In this document: positions 18,922-31,429 of the stretch, one piece after another | Position numbering within the stretch: the first letter of the stretch is position 1 | Layout: each line of letters starts with the position of its first letter | Assembly: GCA_021396245.1 (NCBI GenBank) | Contig: WNYE01000133.1 | Location: 1-64,000, forward strand | Direction: 5' to 3' | Length of the DNA: 64,000 bases | Origin: Sporothrix humicola | Lineage: Eukaryota; Ascomycota; Sordariomycetes; Ophiostomatales; Ophiostomataceae | The notes under the pieces: model-generated | Told to the model about the DNA's origin: nothing | The model's input: only the letters and a program-made list of their open reading frames with translations | Databases searched by the model: none | Made by a program: the position numbers and the translations under genes

Positions 18922-20785
18922 GTTGAGGAAGAGTAGAGGAGATGGATGCCTGAGAGTGGCTTGGATGAGAGGAAAGAAAATTTTCGAAAGAGAGGAGGGA
19001 ACGCAGCCTTTTATGTTTGACAATATCCTCTTGTCTTTCTTCCTTCCTCCACGGTGCTTCCCTCTATGGCACCGAGATGGTGTCAACAACAACGACTGAA
19101 GACTTGCACACGCAAGGCATCTCGGACATGGTGTAGGGCGATATTGGGACACGCACGCCACGCGTGCATCTTGATTGTTTGTTGATGATTTTGAGGCGGT
19201 TGTGTTGATGTGCATCAACGTGTTTACTCGCATTGCGTCTCGGCCATGACTATTTTTAGCCAACGAGCACTTTGTTTATCCCCGTGGGCGATATTGCACT
19301 CTACATCTAGACTTGTTTTGAACGAAAGAAAGACTGATTTGTGATGTTTACAGTGTCTTTGTCAACTGTCGTTGGCTGTCATCGACTGTCGTGATCGGCC
19401 AGATCATCGTCTCCTCAACAGCAACGCGAACCGATGCCATATTCGTCCAAAGTGTTTGTACGTAAGAGAAAATGGTGAGTGGTCGGGGAGATGCCAGCAG
19501 TTATAAAGAAAGATCAAACATATATTATCGGTGACGACGGCACGGTGAGCTCAGGGCGAGAAAGGCGTCCACAGACATCAAGATAAACAAGCTTAATTCC
19601 CGAGCGGAGGTAAAGAAGAGTGCGTGCCGTATTGATAAGGGTACATCAATATCACCACCATGTCTGTCCCGCAGATTAAGTCCGGTGTAGAGTGCATTCT
19701 GCATGCTGCAAGGCGTGATCTCCGGCCTAAAGTGATCTACGATCAGGCTGGGAAAGGAGGCAAGCAAACAGCTAGAAAGAGAGGGGACAAGAGAGAGGGG
19801 CCAGCAAGCGAGGAGGGGCCGGGTAAAATCTACATTGTTCCGGGCAGGCGAGAGAACAAGGCGACTTTTGGGGCCAGAAAGAGTAAACATAACGCCACCG
19901 TTGACACCATCGGCTATTCATGTAGGCAGTTGCAAAACGAAGAGAGGGGACAAAAGGTGGTTGTTGTCAGTAGACAGGAGAATGGCGCCAAAGAGAATGC
20001 AAGACGATGTGTGTGCGCAATGTAGATTGAAAATAAAACAACAAGAAACTAGAAGAAATCGTCGTGGAAGAATATTAAATAATCTCCGCCACTGCTACAC
20101 TTCGGACGACGTTCAGCGTATAATTTCTCCTTACATTAACGTCCGAGGGGCACAACAAACTTCCGAGGTGCTATTACGGCGTCGCAAGTAACAACAAGGA
20201 CAGGCCATGTAAAACAACCCTTTCCCTCACGATCTCGCGCTGCAATCGGTCTACTACTCATCCCCGCGCCCGACAATATCGTGGGTAGAGCATCATTCCC
20301 AAGAAAAGCAACACGCCCGAGAAGGACTTGTTTCGAGTTGATTCTTTTCTGCGAATTGGGGGACGGCAACGGCTGTTCTTGCCCGCGGGGTCCTTCATCA
20401 CGGCCAAGAATAGAAGAACCGTTCAGCCGGCTCGGTGACAAGGCACAAGGCAGGTTGAGACGAACTATGGATATCTCGGCGGCAGTTATTGATATTAGCA
20501 AAATGATGTAATGATGTCTGCTGCAAGAGAAAGAGATGGAGAAATGTTTGTGCGAAATGTCATCATTGTTACAAGTGATCGTAATAGAAGACGACAGTAA
20601 GAAGATGTAAGAGGAGGTTATGTGATAGGAGCAATGAACGAGCCTGACTTATTCTTTGCCCTTGACTCTCGTATTTTGGGGGCATTTTTTTTCAAACTCT
20701 CTCTTTTTTGTTTTCGATTTCATGATTTCATTTGATGGCTCATTATTTCGGTATATTTTCCCTCTCCTTTTTTCTTATTTCCTTC

Positions 20786-20819
<34 letters not shown>

Positions 20820-21977
20820 GGAGAACAAAATAAAAAATAAAGTACGAAACAATTTTAGAAAAACTATCAAAATGAACATGAAAATAAAAACGAACAAAAC
20901 AAACCCAATGACAAAGCAGTCTTGAAGTGTCAAGAGTCAAGATCAGAGATCAGATGGAGATATGGTGGCAAGATCCGATGCAATGTTATCTCCTGATTAT
21001 CTGAGATATCGTGAAGATTGATTGCACTCTTCACTGATCCGTAATCTATCCGTTCTGGCAGTGCAGTGCATTTCTCTTTTACTCAGCAGATATGCACAGC
21101 AAAAGCCACAGCCATTCAACATCGGTTCTCTCACGTGGTTGTGGCAGTTGACAGCCGCAATGTCGGAACGAAATTCACGTTTTTATCGCCGTGGTTCCGT
21201 CCAGTGGCAGTGGCTGAAAGACACTGACAGCCGGAGTTATGAACGTGCAGTGCTTCCTAAAACGGTAATCCTGCCAAAATAGTGGGGCTCTTCTAAACCT
21301 TATTTTTTGGGAGTGAGAAGTTTAGCGGTGTTTGGTCCGTTTTACAGCGGTATGCGACACCAATCTCACAGGGGAAGTGCGCTGAACTAACACAAACGTC
21401 GGCACTTGGAGGCGCCGACATGCTTACTAAAGAAGCGATTTTGCCCACATGTCAAGTCCGTTAAATCCATCCCTCCACACAAAGACCACAAAGACGAACA
21501 ACGACGAGGCTAGAAGTGGGGTCGCTTGTCGCTGTAAGTGGTCAACAACGGACGACATTGGTGCTCTGCTATATGCACAGAAATGTACTTGTAAATTCGA
21601 CCATCATATACTGTCTTAGGCCGTTCGAATAGCAAAATGCGCGAAGCTATGGAAAGCAATGAAACGACCCAAGGGATGTTGCAACCATGCCTCTAGTGAA
21701 GTTGAGCTCGAATGATTTGTTCTTTTTCTTTCCGAGACGGACAGTTACGACTCTCCGAGTATTGGGCAAGCAAAAGATATAAAGAGAGGACGGGCGGCTA
21801 TCTTTCGAAGGCGAACATTGATTGAAGACATCAAGACAGCAAGACATCAAACCGGCAAGACATCTAAATACTGTCAAAAACATTAACGACGAACAACACA
21901 TTTATTTTCACGATATCTACAACTCATTTTCCTTTACTTTTGTATTTTTTCTTCTTCTTTATTATCCACACAACACT
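18922..21977. other. 3-kb spacer between divergent genes
   Basis: No gene is supported. From about 19500 to 20450 the plus strand is A/G-rich, so it is pyrimidine-rich on the strand of the gene ending at 17992, as expected for its long upstream region. 21300-21977 precedes the SDR gene. A 121-codon frame at 19660-20025 is treated as chance. Confidence 0.5.
20788..20817 (+). repeat. poly(A) tract, 30 bases
   Basis: An uninterrupted run of 30 A residues. No retroelement body or target-site duplication is visible next to it, so it is recorded as a simple homopolymer. Confidence 0.9.
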
Positions 21978-23075
21978 ATGGTCACCACGAGCGTTGTCGA
22001 GGCCAGCAACCGGGCTGTCGCCTCGGACAAGAGTGCGGGCCGGCCGTACGTGGCAGTCGTCGGCGGCGGCACGTCAGGTATCGGCAGCTATGCGGCGCTG
22101 GCACTGGCCAAGACGCACGGCGCGGTCGGCAAGGCGGCCAGCCGCGGCGTGCGCGTTTATATCTTGGGCCGGCGGTCGTCAGACAATCTGATGCGAGAGC
22201 TTAATGAAGCGTGTCCGTTTGGCACATTCGAGTTTGTGCAGGCCGAGGACATGGGGCTGATGAAGGATGTCGACCGGGTGTGCAACATCATTATCGACAA
22301 AGAAAAGGCCTACTCCTCGAGTGAAGGCCATCCACCCAAGATTGACCTGGTCGTCGCCTCGCAGGGCATCATCTCGTTTAGCGGGCGGGACGACACGACG
22401 GAAGGGCTGGAGCGGTCCATGGCCATCTCGTACTATGGCCGCGCCCGGATGGTGGACCGTCTGCTGCCGCTCTTGACCCAGGCCGTCAGTCCCCCCGCCG
22501 TCGGCCACGTCGCCTTTGTCATGAACCCGAGCCTCGAGGGCGATTTGGTGGTTAACGACCTGTCCCTCCGCAAGAACAGCAACTTTTCGCTGCGCAACCG
22601 CAGCGCCCACCTCGGCTCCTTTACGACGTTCTACCTCGAGGCCCTGGCCGCCCGTTATCCTTCCTCGCTGGCGCTCGTCCACTACTACCCGGGCGGCGTC
22701 AAGTCGGACATTGCCAACACCAGCAACCTGGGCTTCTGGACGCGCACAATGTTCCGCATCGCTCTTCCCCTCATGCGGATCCATAATGTCCCAGAGGCAG
22801 AGAGCGGCCAGCGTGTCGCCTTCCTGGGGACCACCGCCGTCTACCCGCCGGCTGCTGACAAGACCCCCAGAAAGTTACCTACTGGTACTGTGGTGACCAC
22901 CGGCGCCGACGGCAAGGTGGGCAGCGGCGCGTACCGGGTGAATTGGGACGACGAGACGCACAAGGCCAACGACAAGGCCGCCGGGTACCACGCGCAGGGC
23001 ATGGTCGACAAGGTCTACGAGCACACCCAGGCGGCCTTTGACACCATTGCCGCGGGCAAGAAGTTTACTGAGTAG
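21978..23075 (+). CDS. short-chain dehydrogenase/reductase-like protein, 365 aa
   Basis: ATG 21978 is chosen because the Rossmann strand and the nucleotide-binding loop GGGTSGIG (residues 29-36) follow at a normal distance. The further upstream frame is leader-like. Later elements are IDLVVASQG in place of NNAG, a MAISYYGR helix and LALVHYYPGGVKSDI. The usual catalytic YxxxK is not seen. The corresponding helix reads FTTFYLEALAARYP, as in a fungal SDR subgroup I recall with this altered site. The C-terminal ~70 residues carry a glycine-rich insertion before a helical end. It likely binds NADP(H). Substrate is unknown, and no biosynthetic partner genes are adjacent. Confidence 0.85.
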   Translation: MVTTSVVEASNRAVASDKSAGRPYVAVVGGGTSGIGSYAALALAKTHGAVGKAASRGVRVYILGRRSSDNLMRELNEACPFGTFEFVQAEDMGLMKDVDRVCNIIIDKEKAYSSSEGHPPKIDLVVASQGIISFSGRDDTTEGLERSMAISYYGRARMVDRLLPLLTQAVSPPAVGHVAFVMNPSLEGDLVVNDLSLRKNSNFSLRNRSAHLGSFTTFYLEALAARYPSSLALVHYYPGGVKSDIANTSNLGFWTRTMFRIALPLMRIHNVPEAESGQRVAFLGTTAVYPPAADKTPRKLPTGTVVTTGADGKVGSGAYRVNWDDETHKANDKAAGYHAQGMVDKVYEHTQAAFDTIAAGKKFTE

Positions 23076-23332
23076 GGGGTGGAGAGGGCAGTGTCATTTG
23101 ATTTTGTATTGGCTTTTCTTTCTTGATTTTTCTCGTTGAATACTTATCACAGCATCCTTGGGATGACTTGCGCGGATTGTTGTTTGGTTTTATGTAGTAA
23201 TTAATTTATGTGTCTTGAATTACTTCTCATTATCTAATATATTATTGTGTTTATGGTTTATCGTTCAATGTTCATTGTTCCGTATACCGTGTCGTAAATC
23301 ATATCATGTCGAATAATCTGTTGGTGCATCGT

Positions 23333-24295
23333 CTACCTCTGAATAATCTCAATCACGCTCGAGCTCGTGCTCCGGTTTGAGCTGTTGCTCTTGTGCTGCC
23401 GCCGCCGCCGGTTCGCCTCGACGACGTTGAGCGCCAGGATGCCAAACGTCGAAAACGAAAGAAAGGCCAGCAAGACCACGAGGGCTATTTCCGGGCCGAC
23501 GTCTTGGTAGAGTCTGCCCTCGCCATGGTGCCGCTTGTTGTACGCCGCGTGCCGGGCTGCCTGGAAGCCGGCCAGGATCGAGCAGATGATGCTGCCGACG
23601 GCCAGGACGGCTTCTGCCACGAGGTCGACGACCAGCAAAGGCGTTGTTCTCCTTCCCCACCATGCGAGTAGGGATAGGCGTGTGAGCTGCCACAGGAGGG
23701 CGGCGGCCGACACGGGGACGGCGACAACCCATGCGAGGCGGTTGTCGAGGGGGCTGCCGTCCGTGGGGGACTCGCTATTTCGGTGGATGAGCACGTAGGT
23801 AACGGCACCCACGGCCAGGGCGGCACTCCCCAAACAGGCGGAGCACACTCGCAGAAAACACTCGACGGGGTCGACAAAGTCGTGGTCGTGGTCGTGGTTT
23901 GCATCGCCTTGGTGTTCATGGCGCTTTGAAAACCGGGAGTGCATCTGCAGCCGCGAGTGGACGTGCAGGTCGCGTTCAACGGGGGCGACGGGTTGAGACT
24001 GAAGTGGCGGCGGCGGCCGGCTGCTGTTGTTGTTCTTTGAAAGGTTTGCGTAAGTGTTGTAGTTGTTGTAGTTGCTGGTGTTTGGCCGGCTGAAGTTGTG
24101 CAGTGGTCCGGGTGCGTCCTCCTTGTAGTCTTTGTAGTCTTGAAAGCCCACCTCTCTAAAAGCGCCGACACGGCTTCGGCTGGCTGCGGGCAGAGGCATC
24201 GTCATTTCGGGAAACTCCTTTTCTTTTTCTCTCAACGTCGACACCGGCTGCTCGTCGAGCCACTGCTCGACCGACCGAGGGCTGAGTGCGGACAT
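23333..24295 (-). CDS. four-helix membrane protein (MARVEL-like topology), 320 aa
   Basis: ATG 24295 (MSALSPRSVEQW) is the first true ATG of the frame. The first ~145 residues are polar, rich in Asn, Ser, Pro and His (including an HDHDHD run), and presumably cytosolic. Four hydrophobic segments follow at about residues 147-170, 186-211, 219-243 and 266-291, then a short tail with RRRR and a Ser-rich end. The topology is that of MARVEL-type proteins of fungal membranes, but I see no diagnostic motif. It is convergent with the SDR gene, with 257 bp between the stop codons. Confidence 0.75.
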   Translation of the reverse strand: MSALSPRSVEQWLDEQPVSTLREKEKEFPEMTMPLPAASRSRVGAFREVGFQDYKDYKEDAPGPLHNFSRPNTSNYNNYNTYANLSKNNNSSRPPPPLQSQPVAPVERDLHVHSRLQMHSRFSKRHEHQGDANHDHDHDFVDPVECFLRVCSACLGSAALAVGAVTYVLIHRNSESPTDGSPLDNRLAWVVAVPVSAAALLWQLTRLSLLAWWGRRTTPLLVVDLVAEAVLAVGSIICSILAGFQAARHAAYNKRHHGEGRLYQDVGPEIALVVLLAFLSFSTFGILALNVVEANRRRRQHKSNSSNRSTSSSVIEIIQR

Positions 24296-27200
24296 CAGTT
24301 GTGTGTTTTGTTGATGTTGTGCTGACAGTATATGTTGACTGAATGTATTGGGTTGTCCAATGAGAAGGGTAGACAAGAGTCAAGACATCAGCCTTGCAGA
24401 TGGAGGTGGTTCGTCGGCAGTGGAGGAGAATAGATTAATATATACGACGTGTAGAGTGCGGCATGCAGGCTCGGCAGGCTTTGATGCTGTCATGGGTCAA
24501 GGGAGTGGGGAGTGAGATGGAGGGTAGCAAGTGGCGAATGACGGAAAATAAGAAAGCTGGAAAGATAGATAAAAACGATAAAAAGATAGATAAAAGATAA
24601 AAACAAATGCATTTCTTGGATATGTCAAGGGCGGCCCGCTCGGGAGGCGACGACGTTGGACTTGGACAGGGCCATTATGGAAGATACTTGGACAGGGCTA
24701 TCACCGCAGTACTGTGTACGAGGTACGAGTGAGGCTCGGCGGAAAACAGACAAAAAGGGAGAAAAAGAGAAAAACACGACGTGAAAGTGAAAAGTGACAC
24801 CAGTTGACGGCACACTAGTTACGTAGGTGCGACGACACCCGACGGACAGGAACATCCAGGAACAGGAATACAACAGGAACAGGAACAGGGTGGGCTGTGG
24901 GGAGACTAGGCTGGGCCAGTGCAAGGTGCAAGGCGACTCAATGCATAACAGAAAAACAGAAAATCCATGACACGAGCATCGTGTTGTGGCGAAGACGAAT
25001 GATGTCGACAGGGGTGGACAAGAGGAGAGGAAAAGAGTCTGGATTTCTCGGGTTTACTCTCGGCTTTGCGTGTAGTACTCTCTCATTTCTACTCTTTCGT
25101 TCTCTCTTCTGTCTATTGATTTTCTGTCTCTTCCTGAGGGTGGGCAAGGAGCAGATCCAGCAGGGACAGGGTCATCCGACTTTTTTGCTGCGTGGGGTGG
25201 GAGTGTGACTCGAATCTGTTCCTGCTTTTGATCGTGTGTCCGTCTTGTAGGTAACGGTGCACAGCGCCTGCCAGACGTGCAGCAGGCAGGAAGGCAGGCA
25301 GAAAAGACAGTGTGATCATAGTGAGCGAGCACAGACACAGTCGTCATACGGGCATTTTGTCAATGCTGTCATGGTTTTTAGGAAGACCGAAAGAGGGGAT
25401 GTGACGTTGGCGGCTCTCACAAAATCACAAAAGCGTGGAAAAGGCGTGGAAAAGACAAAAAGAGGCCACTTATGCAGGGGTCCCGTCCCCCTGGTCTGGT
25501 GTTGTGTTGGTGTGGTTGGAGTGAGCCTGGAGTGGTCCAGTCTGGTCTGGTCTTGTGCCTGTTGGAGTGTGGTCTTAATGGTCTGGTCTGTTATTCTTAC
25601 TCGGCTCAAGGCAAAGGGCTTTTTTTTCTTCCCTTTTGATTTTCTTTTACTGTGTATCTTGTCTTCCCTCGCTTTGCATAATCGTCGTGGCGACTGAGAC
25701 AGCTGACCAATGGGCCGATTCTGCCGAGGAGAGGGAAGACGTGAAAAGACAGTGATGGAAAATGACAAACGTCGATAATCATGAATATCATTTAAGGAGA
25801 TCAATTGAAGATGAACATCCAGTCGCATGCGGATCATATTGCATGCAGTTGTCGTGGAGATGCTCTTGATTCACAGCGCGCACACTACGAGATACGTCAT
25901 AGCACGATTTCTCTTGTGAAAGCAGGCCAGGATGAAACTGCTGGACAAGGGTCGCGACAGTCCACAATTGAGAGAGTAACAGATCGAGTACAGCCGCGAC
26001 AAAGAGGGCATAAGCAAGAAGACGAAAGAAAAAGAAAATACTGAGAACCATGAAATGCAAACATGACTCAATTGAGGTCAATTGGGAATCGAGAATTGAA
26101 AATAGAATACACATTGTGTGAGGCGATGGCAAGGCAAGCGAGGCAGGCAAGGTGGAATCGCTGGATGCCTCTTATGCAGGTGCCATCTTCAGTGGACAGG
26201 GGTGGCTCTGGCATTACCGACAGGGCTGAATGGCAGTCAGGCGAGTCGTTGCCTACAGTTCATAGTCTCTTTTACACAGTTTGCCCTCGCTTTTATTCCT
26301 CCTTCTGTCCACATTGTCCCTCGTATTTTCGTTAAAAGTGTAAGATGCGACGCACACATAGTCTGCAGGATTGATGCATAGGTCGCTTATCCCGTGACGA
26401 TTATCGTCGTAGCTCTCAGTGGACTGACTTTTGTACATGTCCAGAATGACACGAGTAGACGGTCGAGGATCGACAAATAATGGCCGAATGACTGTTCGAC
26501 GCAATGCATAATAATGGCAGAAAGTAGAATAGAAAATCAAAAGAAAGACGAGAACGGACTGGAAAGTGTGGAAAAGAACACGGCAGAAGGCGAATGGTGT
26601 GCACGTGCATCATGAAACACGAAAACGCTCTTCGACACTCCCACAAACAGGCCAGGCAGAAACCGCAGAACCGCAGAAACCACAGAACCGCAGAAACCCG
26701 TGGTTCCAATGATCTACGGCGTGGAAAGATACGGCAGACTGTTCATACAAATGGAATGTGCAAGAACTCTGTTCGGAAAAATAGAGCAAGAGTGTTGTGT
26801 TGCGTGAAGATCATGACAGCATCAACCACCACACGAGGCTGATCACGAGATTTCAAGACGTTGATGTTGTTGTGCATTGTCGATCGACAATTTTCTCGCC
26901 GTTCAACTCGTGATGATTTCATAATGATTATGGGCTTTCAGATCGACTTCAACAAAAAAATGTCGACAACATCGATACGAGAGTGCGATTAACGTCACTG
27001 TCATGGGAATCGTTCAAAAGCCGACGCAGATCTATGTTTAGATCTTGATACAGGCTTGCCCACAGCAGCCTACGCAAAACATGGCGGTGCATCGCCAAAA
27101 GTGCCCAAAAGTGCACCAAAAATGTCAGGATGTCGAACCGTTACCATAGTTTGGACTGTTTCCTGAAACAGAAACCGTATTCGGGCGTCTTTTTGTCTTT

Positions 27201-29125
27201 GGGCGAAGTCATGAACCAAACGGAAACGAAACAGAACCAAATGTAAATAGAAAAGAAGAGACAAAGAAGAACAGTTTAGAGGACCAAAAGAGAAAAGAAC
27301 AGCATCACAGACACAGGAAAGGACTGGGTGACGTGGCGGCTTATATCTAAGCCCGAGACGACGTCAACAACAATGCCAAACTCTGGCCAGAAGGAGAAGG
27401 CTGTGTAAGTCAAGCGGTCAAAGAGGTCAAAGAGAGGACAGGACAGTTTTACGCGGAAGAGTGGAAGCAAACACAACGGTAGGATAGCATGTGCAAGGCA
27501 AGATAGCAGATGCCAGAATAAAAGTAAGAGCATAAATATTGAAACGAAAATAGGTCGAAGTCTGTGAGCAGGAACAAATAGTGAGCATCCTATTCCTATA
27601 TCACGATGCCTGTAGATGCCTGTACTGTGGAGTGCCCGTGAGATGCCTGTTAGATCGAGTGCGACACTGACACTGACAGGCTGGGCTGGCACTCACTAGC
27701 ACTGGCACTGGCGGATTTAGACCAGGGGCACTAGATCGCTACAACGGTCATATTAATAGAATAGAGACAGTCCGGAGGCAAAATCCAAAAATCTAAACAT
27801 AAAAAATCGACCGTCGATATGCCACATGTTGACTAGAAATTGGCTTGAATTTAGTGAGAGACGGCGAGTGGGAAGTAAACAAGAGAAAGGGATGAAAGGC
27901 AAGCAGAAAGTGTCAAATTGTTGACAAAAATTGTCACAAAAAGGGGCATGCAGACGAAAGTGCCACCAAAAAAGAGGCATCCGGCCAGCTGGGTCCAACC
28001 TGCCAGCTGTCGGCAGATTCCAGCCTGGAACGACAGGAAATGCACCTGCCAAGTCAATAGCAGAAGCAATGGCCAGCTGGAGATGTAGCGCGCTCGCCCA
28101 ATGGAAGCCTGTCCTCACACAAGAAAGCAGGCCTCAACTGCAGCTCGCCTCTTTTCGTCTTTTCGTGGCCATTTCTCTCCTTTCTCTCGCTCTCGTCGAT
28201 TTGGCTGCACAGCCCCGCGCTGTAGCTGGGTCTGGAAAGATAATAGGGCCTGGCCTTTGAGCGCTTCTAAAAACAGGACCCCATGACGACGCCTTTTTCC
28301 GTGTGCCGAAAAAAAGGGACCCAACGCCCAGTGAAGTGGGGACACCTTGACGCAATGTGCAGTGGGCGATAATGGCGGCAGGCGGGCAACAAAACTGCAG
28401 AAGAGCAGAAGATCGGCGAGCGGCAACGGCAGCTGGCCAGCGAAGCTGAGGGAATACTTTCTGAACTTCGCGCAGGAACAAAACCTGCCAAGGGCAACAG
28501 CCACATTGCCGCCGGTTGAGATTCGAAACGAAACGAAAAGGAAGGCCCAAAAACGAAACACGACAAAGAGAGCGAGCTGTAAAAAGCTGCCTGGCCGGCA
28601 TTTCGAGAAGCGGCGCGAAATAGACGACAATATCGAACAGAAATAGACACACCGACACACTCCTCACGATATCCCCACTGCGACTACGGACTACACCTGA
28701 TTGAGCACGGAAAACGCCTCTCATCTCTGCTGAAGGATCGTGGAACAGGAGGTTGCCGTGGCTGCTGGCCATAACCTTATCCATACTCTTGTTCCCACCC
28801 AACATGAACCGACATTAGATTTGTGCCTGTGCAGTTAGCTGAGCATTCGACAACCACGAAAGGAATACAGACCAACCCAATCAGCCGGTATTACAAGACC
28901 ATCTTATTATCGTTGTCATCCTCGTCCACATTCTCGTCCTCGTGCTTCCGTTCTTCAATCCTTCCCGCCTTTTCGTCCTCGTTGACCACCACGACAAACC
29001 ACAAACGTCCTACATCTGCGATACAGTCTGAGATACGATCTACGATATCACGACGCAATACTACGCAACACGGTACCACACTACACGACCACATCGGCCT
29101 GCTACGCACCCTACGCACCCTCACC
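24296..29125. other. 4.8-kb spacer between divergent genes
   Basis: No gene is recognised on either strand. From 24400 to about 28650 the plus strand is A/G-rich, i.e. pyrimidine-rich for the minus-strand membrane-protein gene. About 28850-29120 turns C/T-rich ahead of the plus-strand gene at 29126. Open frames such as 28134-28805 (minus) show no domain and Arg/Ser/Cys-rich random composition. Confidence 0.5.
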
Positions 29126-31429
29126 ATGAAGGAACCCCCAGAGGCCGGCTCCCTCTCGGCCCTCAACCTCCTCGCCGCCAACCCGCCCCGCTACCCGGTG
29201 AACCCGACCGAAGAGCCCCGCGAGCCTTTGACGCTCTACATTTCGAGAGTGCCCGGCACCCGCGACATTATCCTGTCGACGCTCAAGCCGCAGCGCAAGA
29301 ACGTGACCAGCGAGGACGTCGCGAACGCCCTGTACTATGTGCACCTCGACCTGCCGTCGGACGGGCTGTTGGCGCCCACAGCGGCGGCGGCAGCCGGCGC
29401 AAATGTCGGCACAAATGTCGGCGCAACAGCAGCCCCCACCGTCGTCCGGAAACCACTGCCGTCGCAACGACCCGCACCACCCGCCCACACCGACACCTCC
29501 ATCCACCCGAACCCGCCGCCGCCCGTCCTGACCGGCCCTCCTTCCTCTGCGACATTTCCTCTGACGAGCCCTTCTGGCGCGCCGCCTGCATATACTACAG
29601 TATCCGCCGCTGTGACAGACCAACCGCCTGCACCGCCTCCACACCGCGAGCCCGTCTCGCCACGGCCACCACAACCGTGGGTCCCGCCCGGCTTCCGCCT
29701 GGACGAGCACCATAGCTTTGACGTGACCACGGGTGCGGGTGTCACGCCTGCGACAACTGTCACACCTGCGACAGGGCCTGCAGTTGCAACTGGTGTCGAT
29801 ACACTGCCGTCACAGCAGCCACAACAACCACAGCAAGGCCAGCCGTTCCCGGCGACGAGTCTCCCAATACGGTCGCGACCACTTCCAGGACGGACTCTCC
29901 CAGCAAACAATCACAACAACGGTGGTCCGTCACAGCCACAGCCACAGATCGGCCCTTCACAGCCTGGACCGTCGGCATCACATCAATCACCAGCCGGTAT
30001 TCCACGGAAACCAGTCGGCCCTCGGCCAGACGGCGACGCAGCCTTTCGACCACAAGACAAGGCCCTGCCGCAGGCGCCTCAACAAGTGCCTCAGCAGGCA
30101 CCACAGGTACAGGCACCACCTCGTGCTCCACCACCCGCCGTCGCCTCCTCCCAGGCCACTCCCAGCAACTTTGTCCCCTTCCAGCTTACCCTCATCCGCC
30201 GCGACGCCGCCAACAACCACCAGTGGAACATTGGCAAGATTGCGTCCGTCCAGCAGGTCCAGGACGACGACGGGAGCGGCAGCGACGGCGAGGCACCGTC
30301 CGTGAGTGAACAGCCGTCCATCCGTATCCACCTCGAAACATCGGGCTATGCCAAGTTCCGCGGCGACGACGGCGGGCAGTCGTTTGCGCGGCGCGTCGAG
30401 ATGGCCTACACCAAGAGCTGGACAGCCGGCATCCGGAATGCCTTTAAGCGGCACGAGCGGTCGTCCTCCGAAGGAGGTGAAGCACCGTCAGGTGCTTCAG
30501 GTGCTTCCAATCAAGGCCAGAGTCAGTATGGTCACGGCCAGTACCCAGACGCCGACCTCGAACCGCCACGCCGCTTCCTCCGCACGCGGGGCAACTCGCT
30601 GGCCTCGACGGCCGACTCTGCCCTGGGTGGACTTGGACCCGAGATGGCCCCAGCCCTGCCGCCCCGCCGCAGCAGAGAGAAATCCCGCTCCACTTCGCCG
30701 CCCCTCATCACCCGCCCCGGCCCCGGCCTGAAGCCCAAAGGGTACACCTTCACAAGCCCCTGGGACGGCCGCTGCGACTTTAGGACGGGCAACGGCGGCC
30801 GCAGCCTCAAGTGCCGCCACATCCTGCACCCGTCGACCGACGCCACCACGGGCGCCACCGGCGGCGGCGTCGCCGGGTACAACCCGCTGGTGATTGCCCA
30901 GAGTTTCCGGGATGGCACCGACAAGGGCTTTGCCGCCGTGGCGGCGGCCACGTCCAGTGTTGTCGGCGGCGTGACGGGCGCTGGCGGAGGAGGCGGTGGT
31001 GGCGGCGGAGCGGACAGGGGACGGGCCCGCTCTGGGTCGTTGACGTCTGCCTTGACAGGGGCTGTCGGTGTGAGCGAGCTGCGGTTCAACCTGCCGCATG
31101 GTGATCTCATTCGCAAAAGGGACAGAGACAACTCTGAGGACGGCGAAAGAGGCAGCCGCGACCAGCTGTACGGCCGGTTCCAGGACCACCTGCACCACCT
31201 GCAACACAGGCGGCGGGGCTCGTCGACTGAAGAGGACGACGAGGACTATCCGGACGAGGACGAAGAACTGGACCTGAGTCTGGGCCGCGAGAAGGCTGGC
31301 GGCGGCAACCGGGGCAAGCGTGCGAAGCTGGGCAAGCTCATTATTTACGACGACGGGTTCAAGATGCTGGATCTGGTCGTGGCCGCCAACATGGGTATCT
31401 GGTGGGTGTCGTGGGAAAGGATCTTTTAG
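29126..31429 (+). CDS. conserved fungal protein of unknown function, 767 aa
   Basis: Single exon. ATG 29126 is in a CACCATGAA context. The N-terminus (residues ~30-80) has a compact conserved-looking segment: LTLYISRVPGTRD, LKPQRKNVTSEDVANALYYVHLD. The middle (~85-340) is Pro/Gln-rich and disordered. A globular part follows with FVPFQLTLIRRD, QWNIGKIAS and IHLETSGYAKF, and a block FTSPWDGRCDFRTGNGGRSLKCRHIL. After a Gly-rich and acidic stretch, the protein closes with KLIIYDDGFKMLDLVVAANMGIWWVSWERIF, a likely conserved hydrophobic C-terminus. I recall homologues across Pezizomycotina annotated only as hypothetical. No enzymatic motif is visible. Confidence 0.85.
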   Translation: MKEPPEAGSLSALNLLAANPPRYPVNPTEEPREPLTLYISRVPGTRDIILSTLKPQRKNVTSEDVANALYYVHLDLPSDGLLAPTAAAAAGANVGTNVGATAAPTVVRKPLPSQRPAPPAHTDTSIHPNPPPPVLTGPPSSATFPLTSPSGAPPAYTTVSAAVTDQPPAPPPHREPVSPRPPQPWVPPGFRLDEHHSFDVTTGAGVTPATTVTPATGPAVATGVDTLPSQQPQQPQQGQPFPATSLPIRSRPLPGRTLPANNHNNGGPSQPQPQIGPSQPGPSASHQSPAGIPRKPVGPRPDGDAAFRPQDKALPQAPQQVPQQAPQVQAPPRAPPPAVASSQATPSNFVPFQLTLIRRDAANNHQWNIGKIASVQQVQDDDGSGSDGEAPSVSEQPSIRIHLETSGYAKFRGDDGGQSFARRVEMAYTKSWTAGIRNAFKRHERSSSEGGEAPSGASGASNQGQSQYGHGQYPDADLEPPRRFLRTRGNSLASTADSALGGLGPEMAPALPPRRSREKSRSTSPPLITRPGPGLKPKGYTFTSPWDGRCDFRTGNGGRSLKCRHILHPSTDATTGATGGGVAGYNPLVIAQSFRDGTDKGFAAVAAATSSVVGGVTGAGGGGGGGGGADRGRARSGSLTSALTGAVGVSELRFNLPHGDLIRKRDRDNSEDGERGSRDQLYGRFQDHLHHLQHRRRGSSTEEDDEDYPDEDEELDLSLGREKAGGGNRGKRAKLGKLIIYDDGFKMLDLVVAANMGIWWVSWERIF

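Noticed and set aside
17530..18936. 468-codon plus-strand frame rich in Arg, Thr and Val
   Set aside because: It is the antisense shadow of the Gly/Pro repeat precursor and the tail of the GFA gene. Its repeats mirror the GGN/CCN codons of the real gene.
19660..20025. 121-codon frame with a good start context
   Set aside because: It lies in the purine-rich antisense of a long leader, has random composition and no domain.
20656..20940. Poly(A) tract as the tail of a LINE or SINE
   Set aside because: No element body, Pol III boxes or target-site duplication could be seen next to the A30 run.
28134..28805. 223-codon minus-strand frame
   Set aside because: Arg/Ser/Cys-rich with no domain, in a spacer with strong base skew. 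Treated as chance.
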